A DNA stretch of 64,000 bases from Astrocystis sublimbata. Taxonomy: Eukaryota > Ascomycota > Sordariomycetes > Xylariales > Xylariaceae. The DNA lies in the NCBI GenBank assembly GCA_022453515.1, contig JAJNNY010000016.1, positions 124,001 through 188,000 of the forward strand. Direction: 5' to 3'. Below the pieces are notes generated by a model. It was not told where the DNA came from. It worked only from the letters and a program-made list of their open reading frames with translations, and did not search any database. The position numbers were made by a program, and so were the translations under genes. This document shows positions 1-14,600 of this stretch, in pieces. Positions within the stretch are counted from its first letter, which is position 1. The number at the start of each line of letters is the position of its first letter.

Positions 1-3000
1 CATGTCACGAAGAGAATGACGCCATTCATGAGTCTCTCATGAGGACTAACGGCACATGTGGGCAATCCACTATTCCGGGCAATATGGTACTTTTGATATG
101 GACACAGGAGTTCATATGCCCCGTCAAATTTGATAGAGCTAGAAGTATGAATGGCTAGTCCCACGCTACCCTTGTGTGATAATTTGATGTTCGCCACTTC
201 CATGTTGAACGGGTGACACGTTCAGCATCGCGACGCAACCCATCGGGACCTGAGCGTGTTGACTTGGGGGTGTATGTAATATCATGTACCCATACTTACA
301 TCTCTGTAACCATGCTTCTAGTTTGACAAATTAGGCTTTCGTGGAATTTCCCGTGAACTGATCAGAACGGTGGGTTATAATAATACATGGTGGTTTTTAA
401 GTTGGTCTCGTGTCCACTCAGCCGTTGGTGCGTACATCTTGTCGAACTACTGTAGAAGCTTAATTAGTCCTCTTGCTGCGAAAATTTGATATGAACGTCT
501 ATAATACACAGAATAAGAACCAATCGAATTCCTTCGATGCGTTGCATTAGTATCTGCCCGCACGGGTAACTCGTCTAGCTGCAAAATTCGGGTGGGGTGT
601 AGACGGTGGCACGGATTATGGATATGCTATATGGGGGAAGTTGGTTTTAGGTCATGTGCTATTGTTGAGGTCTATACAAGTTTGAGTATCAAATGCACGT
701 CTTCGACAAGGGTGACTACTACAGCATAGAATATCTCAAAATGTAGTTGACCCCTGTGAGAAGTGTCCATAAGAAAGAGGCCTTGATAAAATTCGTTGTC
801 AAGGGTGACCAAAGGTGACCGTGTTCGCCACTATGAAGAGCATTTATCCTATTAAACGAACCAGGAAGTGTCCAACAAAACATGTGCCAAGGAGAAAGTC
901 ACATACTCACCGCGATACATTGGTCATCTATGACCATGGGTAAGGTCCGTGATCACTGTCTGGGGTAGTGGCAAGACTGGACAACAAATATAAGGAAGTG
1001 TTCGTGAGTTAATAAAAAGTCAAATATCAGTCTATATTCACCGAGCTTCCTGCTGAGTAAACCAGTTTTTCCATTCTTAAGGACATAATTTTCCCGTTTT
1101 GGTCTAATGCCCATACTAGTTGCTGAGTGTACGCCGATGAACCTAAGCATTCCACTTCTCGTGAATCAGCTTCGCAGATGGAGATCGCTGCGTTCTTTGA
1201 CCATGAGCGCTCAAGCTAGAGGATTAATTAGCTTCTGCGTTGTCATCTATCCTTCCAACAAAACCACATGAGGAGAACCGTGTGGAGGAGGTCGTATGAA
1301 CTCACATCTGCAATATGTTCGCGTGTTTCATCACTGGTTCGATGAGAGTGGGAAAGATATCATTCTATCCTTGATGAAACGTATAAGGCCATAATTAACC
1401 ACGGTTGGACATCACACGAGAAGTGTCGTGGGGCGGAATGCTCCAGTTTCCAAGAAAACCAAGTTGGGAACTGCACAGATAATCTTGTTGAACAAAGCGT
1501 GGTTCTTGATATTGCAGCAATCCCATGGTGCGAGGTCTTAGCGAAGATCTTCCCGTTTTTATGGGCCATGAAGGCTCGTTTGGAGGTGTTGTACGCCAGG
1601 CGGCGGGCACTTGGCTATATCAAAAGGACGACTTCAGCGAGGGGTGTGAATAACCAGAGAGAAGTATACAACCAGCTATGGTCATCGTGATGTATATCAT
1701 GCAATCACCTGTATATTGACATCACCACATCATTTACAGATATCGTTCCAGGGGCCACACATGGCCGGGAAATTCGCGGAAAGGCAGAACAGAGAACTAA
1801 ACAAGCCTTTTTTGGCTTCGCGCAGGCAGTTTCGCCTCGTCAGGAAGGATGATTGCCGAAGATTGATCAAAGCGGCAAGTAGGGTTGTACCTGTCTTTGC
1901 ATGCGTTTGCTACACTTGCAGCAGACAAAATGTCCTTTACCAGGAACAATTACTTAACAGGCGATCTTATGATGGGGTGATACACTAGAGCTCAAGGTTC
2001 TTGCCAACGTGCTTAACCGTGGGTGCATGTGTTCCGGGAAGGAAGGAAACAGCTGCAGGGCCCGAGCTCCGGCTCGAAGGCCAAGAAAAGACTCGATACT
2101 ACGATACCAAGAATAGCGTACAGATATCCTATGATGCGACCTGCAAGGTATAATTACTATTATCGCTGCCTACACCTTGCCAGGCGAGGCGGATGACCTC
2201 AAAATTCTCCGGGGTGATGCTTTTGTGGCGAAAACATGCCGTCCCTTGCCCTATCGCTCAAGGAAGTGATCGACAAGCTTATCTACCCCCTGTGGCATTA
2301 ATGATCTTGCTGGGTTGCATTGCCATCGGGGATTTATTCTTGAGGGGCCTCATGTGGCAGTGCAGAGCCCTGCATAGTTGAAACAGGCACGTCCATCCAC
2401 TTCGGCACGAGCCGTGCTACGGTATACGGGTTGGCGTTCTTCGGAGCGCCGAATATGACACGAGCTTCCTTGCAGATGGCCGGCCTCTCCGACCTTCTCG
2501 TTCGCGGCGATGTGGGCAGGTCGATAAATTGGACGGCGCCCGAACTATAGGAGCGCCGTATCATATCGCCCGGCGCAGTTTGCGGAGCCGAAAAGACAAA
2601 CACGGCAAGGCTCAACCTCGATCTGACGTCCATGGACATTCTTAATGCATGAAAGTCACATTTCCTCTGATGGGAGGAAAATGCACTACGTATGTTTTTT
2701 TTTGATGCGTTTGGGGTGGCGTTTTTCGCCTAGACAAGTCGCATAAACAAGTTCCTGACCTTTTCAGGTGAGATATGTGGAATGCTGCACAGAAGAATGA
2801 CAGTCAAGGATGAAACATTATGGATGGCCAGCCAACTCCAGGGAACTTGTCGCTTCAGGGACTCATGGGATAGAGAGCAAGCTGCGAAAGCGACGCTGTG
2901 GTCTATTGATCACCAAATGTGAGTGAGACCTGCATTCGCGAGGAAGCCCAAGTGACTTGGCAGACCCTTCATCCAAACCGATTCATCTACAGTAGCACCA

Positions 3001-6000
3001 GCACCAAGCGTATGTTCATAGCCGACCTACCTATCTGGACATGGACTCACGCTCCTGACAAACCCTAGCTCGCCACAATGTTGCGCTCACTTGTGTGGTC
3101 TACTGCTACGCTGGGGCGAGTCATTAAGACGATTCTAGAAAACTTCAGAGAGGCAGAACCAAGTACGTAACGGGTATAGGAAGCTGTCGCATCTATATGC
3201 AATAGCCCAAGTAAAACATAAGCGACAACGCTTACCTGGCCAATGGACACACAACTCGCGATGCGGGCGACGATAGTTGCAGCGGGTGAGCGCTAAAATG
3301 CAACACCATGTTGCAGAAGTTGCTCGATCACGGGTAGGTTAGCCATGTTTGAATAGTTGAATAGCAACGGCTGACCAAGCCCTGCAATTCAATAGTGCTG
3401 TGCACAGACACACAGCTAGAGTGGGCAGGACGGGCAAATTAGCAGAGATCGCGATTCATCGAACTCGAGGACCAGTTGGCTGGAACGGACAGGAAAGCAT
3501 CTCCAGACCCTGTCCCTGCATGCAGTCCGCTACATGTTTTTCGTCCAATGAAGGTGCAAAAGTAATAAAAAACTTCAAATGGCGTTCCTACACTAACCTA
3601 GATACCAGGCCAACGTGGTGGCATAGATGCCGGCCTTCGGCACATTTGTCAGTTAGGGTTGACGAACGGAAGTACTCGTAGTAATTAGCTTGATATGTGC
3701 TGAGGATGGCAGCCTCTCACATCCTAACTTGAATTGGTGACCTTGACGAGGACCACGGAGGCTTCAACCCAGAGTGGTTTCCAACGATTGAAGCCAGAGG
3801 GCTGTGTCTGGAAAGGCACGGTCTAGGTCATTGTCATCGACTGCTACCGATTTTGCCTGTCAATGAGCCTCGGATTGCCCACGTGGGAACGGCCGTCATT
3901 CGAGCGGCTAAGATCTTGTGGGAGGCGGACTGTTGATAAGCAACCCATGCAAATTATACTATAACACTATTATAGTATGCATATAGGTCTACGAGTGCTC
4001 GTACACTCCAGAGCAGAATCACTGTAGAGGAGCTAACAAAATCTGTGGCTGAACAAAGACGTTGCAGCATACTCGTAGTCTGTCTCTCCCAGTGGATACC
4101 ACTTACTTAGAAAGCCCACAACAACTACTACGTAAGATGCGATCTTGATCCCTTGATGAGATGCTTGGCATGCGGACTGTGGGGATACAGCGTTGCAGCG
4201 CTTGTGGCCCTTGTGCTCGTTCTGTGCTCGTTCTGTGCTCGCTAACGAGCCATTACAGCAGAGTGGAAACGAACCGAGGGCTGATTCGCCGACGCTGCGA
4301 TTCTGAAAATCTTCTGGCGGTGAGGATGCATTCTTCAGTGGTCAACATCTGGCTGTGATGGGTCCGTCCGGTATGATGCTTTGCAGGCTTTGGTGATTGG
4401 TGATAGGGGCGGAACTTCCGGCACGGACGCACATTGACGGCAACGTCAAGTTTCAGATTAAGCCCGACCTGTAGAATGCGAGTGCTGCGATGCACCTGGT
4501 CACACTCTGCAGCAGTTTCACCCCAGAGGCGTCAGGCAGCTTCACGACCATTGGACAGGCAGTCTATCTCGAGCAGCGACCAAGGTCATGCAAAGTACCA
4601 TGCGCACTTGCCACGTCGACATTTGCCCACCAACACCAGCGTTATCGTAAGATATTCAGGCATGTCGTTGTGCGCGGCGGCCCCCAACGCGCCGCGCAGC
4701 CATATCGAGTATCGTGACGGTCGTGGGGTCCAGGGGGAGCGGCCACTCAGTACCCGGCTAGTAATCCGCAACACTGCATTGAAGACGACGACTCCTTCGG
4801 CGACGTGTGCGGAGACCGGCATGGGATGCACGCTTTGTCTTCGATCGAGGCGACTCAAAGGGCAGCCGTGGGGAAAAAGATTTCGCAAAGAAAAACCTTC
4901 GTCTCTAGTCCACGGGGTTGTTGCCCTCAAAGTCGGACGCGGCCCGCGACAACCCAAGTTGTCGGAGCCTTGTCCAGGTCCCGAGCTTGCCGCCCCTGTC
5001 GCCAGTTCCATCGGTTTCATGTCGTCTACTATTACTCGTACATACAGTAGAAATAGGCAAGCCGCTGGCCTAAACCGATACCGATGTACAATTGAGGAGA
5101 TCGACTACCAGGATTGCAGGAGCTCCATATTGGCTAGTGAGGGCTAGGTACCTAGGGCAGATAGATGCAAAATAAAAATTCGATCACGGTGATAGTAAAT
5201 GCCATGGGACAATATGCGGCTGCGCTGCATAGCTGAAGATGAATGGGATTATCAGCGATATTTGACAGAGATGGAGATACATTGGAGGCGAGTAGATTCG
5301 GACTTAGAAGCTACAACATCTGTCTGGCCGACCAGTCATCGCGAGCGAGGCCAAAGACCTTGTTAGGTGAAGTACTCGCTGTATGCAGCAGCTCTGTTCC
5401 GGGTGCAGTGTTGATGTTGCATATTCAACATCTAACGCCACCATGGTGGAAAGGACCATGGCTCCACGATGTTGTACGAATAGTTCACGATGAGAGCTGG
5501 AGCCGAGCCGAGTTAGCCCACAAACTAAGTTACCCAAAGCACGCGATTAGGCCAGGGCATGGACCTCAGATCGGAAACACGTCCGAGGTGCGATAGAGAC
5601 AAGACTACAACTCTGGGGCAGGATATGACGTCAAACCAACAATGGTTTGGGCGGTTGTGTTTATCTGTGCGCGGCGCGCAACTTCGCTGTCTGGGGATGC
5701 CTGGGGGAGGCATGCGGATGGATGAACAGCACAGAGCACATGCGCGTTGCTGGCTGGCGGGAGCCGAAGCGTCGCCAGTCATCCACATCCAGTATGATCC
5801 CGGTCGGTCGTCGCGCGACGAGTGGGCGATGCAACCGAAAGAAGACGGATGTCAATGCGGGCTGGGGACCGGGCAGACGACGGTGTTAGCCAGGCGAGCC
5901 AGGCGAGCCAGGGACATGCTACGACCGCACGACAACAACACGCGCTACTACTGTAAGTAAGTAAGTAAGTGCAGCACAGATGAAATGGAGGCGCACCACC

Positions 6001-9000
6001 TGCGTCGAGCTTCGCCGCCGACAATTGGGCAAAATGGCCTGCTGTAACTATTCACACAGACACTAGTAGCGGACGGGTGGCACCGCGATGGCGTGGATAC
6101 TGGGTAGGAAGGTCGATGCGGTTCAGTTCGATCGCGAGATGAGAGCCAATGCAACGAGGGACCTTGATTGAGACCGTGAGACCTCGCCTACTGTGTACTT
6201 GTAAGTTGCCCACCACACTAAGAATACACGACGTCGATCGGTAGCTACCTCCCGACCTCGAGGCGACGTGCGAGGTGGACGTGGGCCGCGTGCCTATTAT
6301 TAGCACGCCAGTCTAAGCTGAAAGGAACTCAGCTGCAAAAGAGGTGGTGTACCAAACGTCGGTCCGTCCTCTTCGACCATATCTTACAGTGTCTAAGCCG
6401 CTTCTGCAGACCGTATATCAGATCAGGGATTCGCACGCAACAGAGTCTGGCACTCAAAGTGGTCCAGGTATTATAGGCCACACTGCAAAGGTACGTACGA
6501 GTACGATGATGAGGTAGATCACATACGGTACGCCTCCCCCAGTTCACCCTTGTAGATACAGCACCATAGTGTGCGTACGTATACCTACATCTCCACGATC
6601 CGCACCAGGTTTCTCTCTCTGCTTGGGTAAGTAATGAGCTAAACTTGACCTACTTCGCAGACTTCAGTTCTGAACAACGTAGGAGGCTCGGGAGACAGGC
6701 TAGTCTGATTGTGTATCGAGATCATCATAACTTCTCACCTCCTCTCAGAGCCCCTTGAGTTGAGTCTCGTTTCTACAGTCATGCAGGTGGTCTCATCACT
6801 GCTTTACCTAGGTACCTAACCTACTGCTCAGTTGACCTTAGGTGCATGCTGTTCAAACCTGCAAATTCTCATGCTAACCATATGAGATACACTATGAGCA
6901 GAAGGGTTACTTCATGAAGTTAAGTGCGCGGAAGCTAGTCATGACAACCCCATCCTAGCCCCTGAAATACATGATAGCGATATTATTTGCCGACTGCTCT
7001 TCTCCTCTTGAGCGGTTCTCTGTTTTCAATAGTGATCTTCTCCCATTGATAGATTTTCTCTGTCCAATAGTTTCTTCGCTGAAGTGACTGATGGGATGTT
7101 GATCTGATACCGCGTATTCCCATGATCCTTTCGTTTCACACTTGACTGAGAAGCAGTGGTCAGAAATGAGGGACTGTTTGAGTGGGCATGGCTAATTACT
7201 CGGAAGATCTCTCTCGACCTATTGCTTGCCACTTCAAGGAAGTCCCTCGCCGTTTCCCACGTTCTTGTTGGCTGAAACCTGCTGCAGTCTTCCCATTCAC
7301 GAAGCATGTATGGCGTTATTCTTCTGAAGCTGCATGATGCCGCCCACACCTCAAGGTTACATGGCGATAGAGCCATTCTAGAAGCTGTGTGTTTCAGAGC
7401 GATGTTGAAAAGCCAATAGGAGCCAACACAGCCAGTAGTAGCTGAAACTGGCCTGGAGTATCCAGAGAGACTGAGATGTGCCACTCCCTTTGGCCGAATA
7501 TGGCGTGTACGATGAATTCTACAATTGATCCTGGAAGACCCCAGTACACGCCGAAGAACGCCTTACGCTGCAGCTTCCAGGCCCTCTGTATCAACACGAA
7601 AACCTCGGTGTCGGAATGCATTTTCGAGCGACCTCAATCCTTCCTGGGGCTATGATATGTGCAAAGCGTGATCCGCAACACATAAAAACAGCTCAGATAG
7701 TTCTTATAACTGAAGCAAGTATGGATGTTAGTATGAACCTGTAGGCGCTCACCACGTGCGCAAACATCCTTGGCAGGAGTGTTTATTGCGATACCGCCCA
7801 AGACTCTTCCTCCTCTTCAGGTGTATGTCTGCATTCTCGATGCCACAGTACGAATACCGGTGCATACAGGATGCGTCGTCGACACACGACGTTCTTCTTT
7901 ATGAAGCCTCCCACCATATTCATGGCAAATTAGTATGAGTACCATATGATGGAGCGGCTCATGGAAGGCAAAGATCTACACTCTAATTCCCCGAGAGCCC
8001 CCATAGTTGCGGTGTCCCTGCTTTGCGTGCACACAGCTACTATTGTCTCTGCCAAAGGATGTATACGCATCATCCCGGAAGATACTAGGTGTTAATACAG
8101 GCTTCTACCGTTAGCTATACCAGACCTATTCTATGATTCCTTAACATGGCAACTATACACAAAGTTCAGAACGACGACGCCAAGTTTGACTTGAAGGGTA
8201 TGTACGGAGCTCAAGATATGCTAACATTATGGCACTCGCGGTCATTTACATGAAGCGAGGGTATAAGTGGGTGCACATCAACTCAGCACGGACTCTTATC
8301 TGGTCAGGTGGCCGGGAGCTGCGGCTGAGAGCAATATATGTGTTAAGGGGTGCTGCTTGTATATTCCATGGTCTTACATGTCCTCCATATGCAACTGCAA
8401 ACGATCTATAAAAAATATTGACATCAACTGAGTATCATAAGAAAGACGCAAAACAAGGCGGACTTCACGTGAGTAGCATACTTGAAATACACAGAACAGG
8501 TGTCTTATCGCAAGAGGAGTCTAATTGGTAAAAAGTGACGATCTTTTGTATGTTGCCAAAGGGCAGCTCGATGGTGGGACAGCATACGTTAGAACAACTT
8601 CAACTTCTCGGGAAGTGGCGTAGAACTCATTGCACCGCGATCAGGTATATTCATCTATTCAGAGGCGCTACTTTGAGAGACTACCCAAATTTAGTATGAA
8701 GCATGGGCTTCAAGGTGATGGCGCTGGTTCTCCTGCGCAGCTCATGTGGGCGGCAGCCCACGACAAACTCTTGCTTTTGGAAGGTAAGGAAGCGAGCAGC
8801 TGTGTGTCATGCAGCAAAGACCTTGCATGGGTTTCCGGGTGTATACTAGTAGAGCTTTGATATACAGCCATCGTGGTGTTGTGGAGGTGGCAGGTGAAGC
8901 TCATAGGCCCTCTCGAATCATCATCCCGGTCCGGTGCGAAGAGAATAGATAACCACGGCTTGGCACATGTTCATGAAACGACATCAATCGCACACAATGG

Positions 9001-10236
9001 CGAGTCGAAGACAGGGTCATATAGTCTAACAGGTGCTCTCATCATGACGTGGAAGAGCGATGGGAGTTCCCGCCGTGTATCGTGTGGCAGATTGACGGCG
9101 GAGACTGGCCTAATTTGCAAAAGCAACAGCATGCAGGCTAAACTAGCGGCAGTACGAAACGAACTGAGGTGAGCAGGCGAGACGAGACGACGCTTGAGCA
9201 CAGAGGAAAGACAGCTATTACACGACAACTGTACGTGTGCGGCAGCTTAGGTAGACAAGGTATGTACATGTAATTAGGTACAGTAGGTAGGTAGCTGGAT
9301 GCTGGATGCTGCCGCATTATCTGTGCGCCACAAGACCATGTCCCGGAGTAGGTGTGGATGTGGGTGAGGGTGTGGGTGTGGGATCTTCGAATCTGGGCAA
9401 TGTGGGACAACAACTCATAGCTCCAGCTTACAGGCTACAGGCTACATCGGGTAGGTAGGTACCTTGGGTACATACTGCCTACCTGGATGTACCCAGGTAT
9501 CGGTCTCAAAGGGCCACACCCCGCCGGATAGGCAGACACCCCCTCCTCGCCATCTCCAGCCCCAGCCAAGCCAGCCCAGTGCGCGTGCAGCCAGTCTGTA
9601 CGTACTCGTACATACATACATGCGAGGAAGAGGAGGAGGCTACCAGGATGTGGGCGATGGGATGCTGGCGCAACTGTTGGCTCAGAACTGGTCAACTGGC
9701 TGACTGCTTTATTATAGTGCGTACCCACACATACATGGACCTGCCTTCTTACATCCTGCCCAAGCTTAGGTATGTGATGTACGGTACCTACATGCTCCCA
9801 AAACTTAGCTGCTGCACCCGTCCTGACGTGCTGTAGTAGTGGTGGTGGTGCTGTTGAACTTGGGTTCGGCTCGGGACTCGATGCGCAGAAGAGCAACAGC
9901 AACAGTCGAACTCTCGAACCTTGATGAGGTATGGTACGGTACGATACGTTCATGTTGCAGTTTACGCCACCCAAGTGAGCAGGTACCTCTGTACCTCAAG
10001 TTACCTGTGTCTGCGTGCCTTCAAGTTAAGCTCAATGCAACTGCATCTTGCGGTAGGTTTCTCGTAAGAGGCAGGCAGTCGCAGTACGAGTAGCAGTCGC
10101 AGCAGTCGCAGACCGTGGCACGCACTATGAAGAGGATTACCTACTACCTTACCTCTTACTACCTAAGGTATACTACAGACCTACATACGTGGTGGGTGGA
10201 CAGACAGGACTTGACTTTGACTTGACTTAACCCCAA
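1..10236. other. Gene-poor region, no convincing gene
   Basis: Both strands were read and no open frame here looks like a conserved protein; the longest are a 237-codon frame at 4,434-5,147 and overlapping minus-strand frames at 7,026-7,621, none with a recognisable domain or a spliced continuation. Base composition is mixed, with GC-richer patches near 4.4-6.3 kb. From about 6.8 kb, and densely from 9.2 to 10.2 kb, words such as TAGGTA, TACCTA and GGTACC recur. A short (AAGT)n run sits near 5,954. No tRNA, 5S rRNA or terminal-repeat element was recognised. It may be decayed mobile or accessory DNA, or unrecognised non-coding transcription units. Confidence 0.5.
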
Positions 10237-11693
10237 TTGACTTTCATCATCATCGCCATCAACATCATCATCATCACCCTTCACCCTTCACCCATCTCCC
10301 ATCATCGGCTGCCCACTTGCATCTCGCTGCATCTGCTGCTGCGTCTGCTCTCTCTGTTTCGACCTCGAGTATTGCCGCTGCCCCTGCCCCTGCGAAGATC
10401 GTGGGGATTGAATCACCTCAGGTCGCCTGAATCTGAATAACCACACCTTATGTATAATACGGCCGGGTTGGATGTGCTATAACCTCCCACGTATCGTCTT
10501 GTAGCATCTTGAATGGAAACGGAGACTTCAACTAGTGTCATCGAGGCCGAGGAAAGCGAGAAAAGTACCTATACTTGCCTACACTTGCCTACACCTACGT
10601 AACCTTGTATCCACAGGCCCATGTCCGCCATTTTACCCTCTTCATCTGCTAGCGACGGTTATTACTATACTATAATAATTCAACGGCCGGAGACTTGCTA
10701 CTAGGTTAGCCCCGGCCTGTTTGATTTCTCTCTTTAGGCGCTCGCTCTCCAGATCCATCTCGTCCCATACATTAGACTGCTATATCCCGTCCATCTGTGT
10801 ATCAAGTCGCCGGCTGCTTTTGTGTTTTATTCTCGTCGTTGCATTTCCCTCGCCGAAGCCCACCACGCTCGTTTTCTGCTGTCGTTGTCGCGAGTCTTAT
10901 TTAGATTTTGTATTCCACCTCGCACTCGCACTTCCACTCGCACTCCCACCACCACCACCATCCACCATCCTCCATCCACCTACCTCCGTTGGGGTCTGGC
11001 ACGGCACGGCACACACAACACACAACACCCCTCACTCACCACTCGCTTGCTGGTCTGATTCTGGTAATTACCTGGTCCGTTCTGGCACCGCGACTTTGAC
11101 ACAACTGTCGCAACCCGTCACCACCCCTCTTCCAAGCTTCGTAGACGAGACTCGGACTGGGACCGAGGACTAGGACCGCGTTCGCCTGGCCGACTGTCTT
11201 CTGGACTGACCGACTGACAACCAATCAACCAACTCACCAACCAGCCAACCGAGACCGACCAACCAACTCATTTGAACGCCTCGTGCTCACTCTCACCTAG
11301 CACCTAGCCTCGACCGGCGCAAAACGTACTTGGGTAGCAAAGCATTATTTTGGGAATCCACACATCTTGCCTGATCGCTACAGGGGCAGTCTTTCTGGTT
11401 GGGTACTTGTTGCTCGCTCTCTTGGCAGGCGACACCCACGAACCCGAGTTTCACGGCGAGGCTCAAAATCCAAAATCCAAAGTCGCAATAGCCGCACTCC
11501 GCCAACACCATTGCTGCGGCTGCTTTGGACGCACCCGAACGGCGGTCGCATCGCAAAGGACCCGCAGAACGGCCCTCTCTCCTTGTTCCCGACGTCTAGA
11601 TTTCCTAGAGACCCCATCTTGGACAGATTAATTTTGCACCTCTTTGTGGTTCTGCTGTCTCCGTGACAGCAACCAACCCAGACGACCGTCCAC
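10237..11693 (+). promoter_or_regulatory. Pyrimidine-rich promoter and leader of the CP2 gene
   Basis: This stretch is dominated by C and T on the plus strand: CATCAT-type tracts near 10,245-10,280, CT-rich tracts from 10,320 to 11,000, and CACCAC/CCATCC runs near 10,940-10,985. CT-rich leaders are typical just upstream of filamentous-fungal start codons. It ends at the ATG of the CP2-family gene (11,694). Short open frames occur throughout and could act as upstream ORFs if the transcript starts far upstream. The transcription start cannot be placed from sequence. Confidence 0.45.
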
Positions 11694-14600
11694 ATGTTCA
11701 GCCAAAGGTAACTCAACACACTTGATCCGCCATCCGTCTCTGACCAGGGACAACCCGCCTTGCGCAAACCCGTTGCGGGCTCGGTATCGCTTCTGTAGCC
11801 ATGGCGGTCTTGCGACCCGCGGCATCCATGTTTCCATGCACGCCTGCGCGGCCTCATGGCCGGGCTATATTCGTGCTCGGCACACTTCCAGCTCCCTACC
11901 TTAGGTAGTCGTTCTTGTTATGGATTTACTAACGGGCATTGCATTTGCAGAACCAGCTCACAAAAGCCTGGCGATGAGCTTCTCGCCAACTTCCGACAAC
12001 ACTACCCCGAGATCACCACCGCAGGCCCCGGAGCACCTCAAACCGGAAGGTCGTCCTTAGCAGGAGACAACGCGCTCCTTGGTCCGCCAGGCGCAGGACC
12101 AGATCGGTATGTATCATCAGTTGCCCCTTTTTCCTTGGGATGCACTGCATTCCTGATGGCAGTCCTGGCTACGGTTCACCGCGGCGCATGTGTCGCTCTT
12201 GTTATTTCCCTCCGTTGGGTGGGAGCTTGGCCGGCCTGGGAAACCGAGCTACTTGTGGCTTACACTGCGCGAGTGCGCGTGCGCGGGGTAACTCGACCAG
12301 CCCGCCTCCACTGGCTGGCACTGCACTGCACTGCACTGCTAGGTAGCTACTGTACTACTGTACTACTTACTGTACTGTACTACTGTCTGGTCCCGCAATG
12401 CATCAAGAGCATCACTGTCAATGCTTGCGACGAGCTACCCTCCATGCATCTACACAGAATTGAAGCCAAATACTAACCCGGACTTTTGTCGCTCTAGTCA
12501 CAACAATCCAGATGCCTTTCGTGACCAAGACCCTACGCCACGGGCTTCGGCCGCTGAGTGGAGGTTCACGCCCTCCATGTTGGACGCCGGCCCTTTCTCA
12601 TTCAGCCCCTTTGCGAACCACCAGCCGGGCTACTATACCCCTACTCCTGGCGGCACCAACACCCTGTACCATCACCAGGCCGGCGACTTACATACGCCCT
12701 CCCTAGGACTGCCGATGGGCCTGAGCACCCCGTTGTCGCTTCCCACAAGCGACGGCGCCATGCACGCCGGCCATGGTATGATGGATATGTCGCATTTCCA
12801 GTCTGCCATGGCACCGCACCCGTACCAGCCCTTCCACCCCTTCATACAGCCGGCCCATCCTGCGCCATTTGCGCCTGCGCCCCTGGTTCATCTTGATACC
12901 GGCTACGAGACGATGGACCACGATGGGTCCCCAATGCGATCTGAGGGTCCAGGTCGCATGAGCTCGATAGACGCGACCTTCCATTCTCAGTCGCCGCCAG
13001 GGATGGGCTTTCACTCCAGGCCGTTCGGTACTACTATGACCCATGCGCTCCCGCCGGCTGCCGAGCACTTCCGTTTCTACAGTACTCTGAACGCGCCCAC
13101 TGCCATGATCAGGCACGCCGATGAGATTCCTGTCACGTATCTTAACAAAGGGCAGGCGTACACTTTGACCGTTATCGATACTGCCGCTGGGAAGGCGCCC
13201 GCTGCCCCCGGCACTAAGTATCGCACCTTTATACGCATCTCGTTTGAAGATGACCAACAACGGCAGAGGCCTGGTCTCTGTTGGAGCCTATGGAAAGAAG
13301 GTCGTGGGACCAACGAATCGCACCAACGTGGCGGCAAGCTGCAGGCCGTTGAGTACGTCGAAGGAGGGCAGCCGGTTGAGGGCGACGATAAAAGAACTCG
13401 GATCGAACTCGAGTCTTTCTCGTTTGATGGATTCTGCGTCACATGGACTCCTGGCGTGAATAGCCCTGTTGAATGCAACATCGCTTTTCGCTTCAACTTT
13501 CTATCTACTGATTTCAGTCACTCAAAGGGTGTCAAGGGCATCCCCGTACGCCTTTGCGCGAAAACGAGCGTTGTGTCCAGTCCTGAATCGCCTTTGCCCG
13601 CACCTGTTTCCGAGATATGCTATTGCAAAGTGAAGCTATTTCGGGATCACGGCGCCGAGAGGAAGCTGTCCAACGACGTCGCGCATGTGAAGAAATCGAT
13701 CGACAAGTTGAAGCAACAGATTGCACAGGCGGAAAGCGGCGGGAAGGACTTCGGTAAACGCAAAAGGGGCACCGCGCATTCCAAGGCTCAAGATCATCAG
13801 CGGCCTGGTAAGGCTCCCAGACACAAGCGCACATGGTCCATGTCTTCAGCTAGCTCTGCGGATGGCGCCGGTGGCGGGAACAACCCGCGACCATCACTCG
13901 AAGATGATCTCAACTTCAAGCTTCAGACATGTCAAGACATGTTCTCGAGTACACGCGCAACTAGCGTGCTTTATTTGCGCGGGGAAGACTTGGACGACCC
14001 GGATCTTCACCCTGTCAGTCTCCCTGGGGAGACTGGCGACTCATCAGGTGCGGGTTCTAAGGATAGTGCGGCTTGGCAGGCTCGCAGTGCCAGAAATTCC
14101 ATCGCCGAATCCTCCCTTGTTTCGCCCTCACCCAGCTCAGTGTCCATAAAGTCGCAAACAACAGGTGCTGCACCATGGACAGAAAAGCGACGTAGAAGTG
14201 CGGATTCTCGTCAAGCATCTGATCATCCCACCAAGGTTGCCAAAACCGATGAAGCGGGTACTTTAAGTGGTTGGATCGAGGCACTCGGGGTAGATCCAAG
14301 CTACAAGCCGCCCGTGGAGAAATCGACTAAACCTATCGCCTGCTTTTACATCGCCCCGAAGGAGTCGGCAGGCTCAGACGAGCGAGCACTATACAAGGCG
14401 ATATACCTAACCGAGCGAAGTATCCGTAACTTCAAGTCTCGTATCGCCGCCAAATGGAACCTTGATCCGACAAGAGTTACACGGGCCATTCGCGTGCTTG
14501 GGGGCAAGCTGGAGGTCGAAATGGATGACGATGTGATACGCGAAATGTCGGAGGGTCAAGACATGCTCCTGGAAATCGCCGAGGTGGATGTTAATGTGCC

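Noticed and set aside
2380..2640. Plus-strand frame with a GLAFFGAPN word reminiscent of a NACHT/patatin-type segment
   Set aside because: The resemblance is a few residues only and the frame is interrupted by stops.
4434..5147. 237-codon open frame on the plus strand, with a 144-codon antisense frame
   Set aside because: No recognisable motif, odd composition (Arg/Ser/Pro-rich as expected from GC-rich random frames) and no spliced continuation.
7026..7621. Overlapping minus-strand frames that read like protein (a 75-codon frame from an ATG, then a second frame)
   Set aside because: The frames shift relative to each other, the second has no ATG at its start, and no domain is recognised; at most a decayed gene.
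12421..12497. ATG-led extension of CP2 exon 3 upstream to 12,421
   Set aside because: It lies within intron 2; splicing from exon 2 at 12,106 to 12,498 gives a better, in-frame N-terminus.
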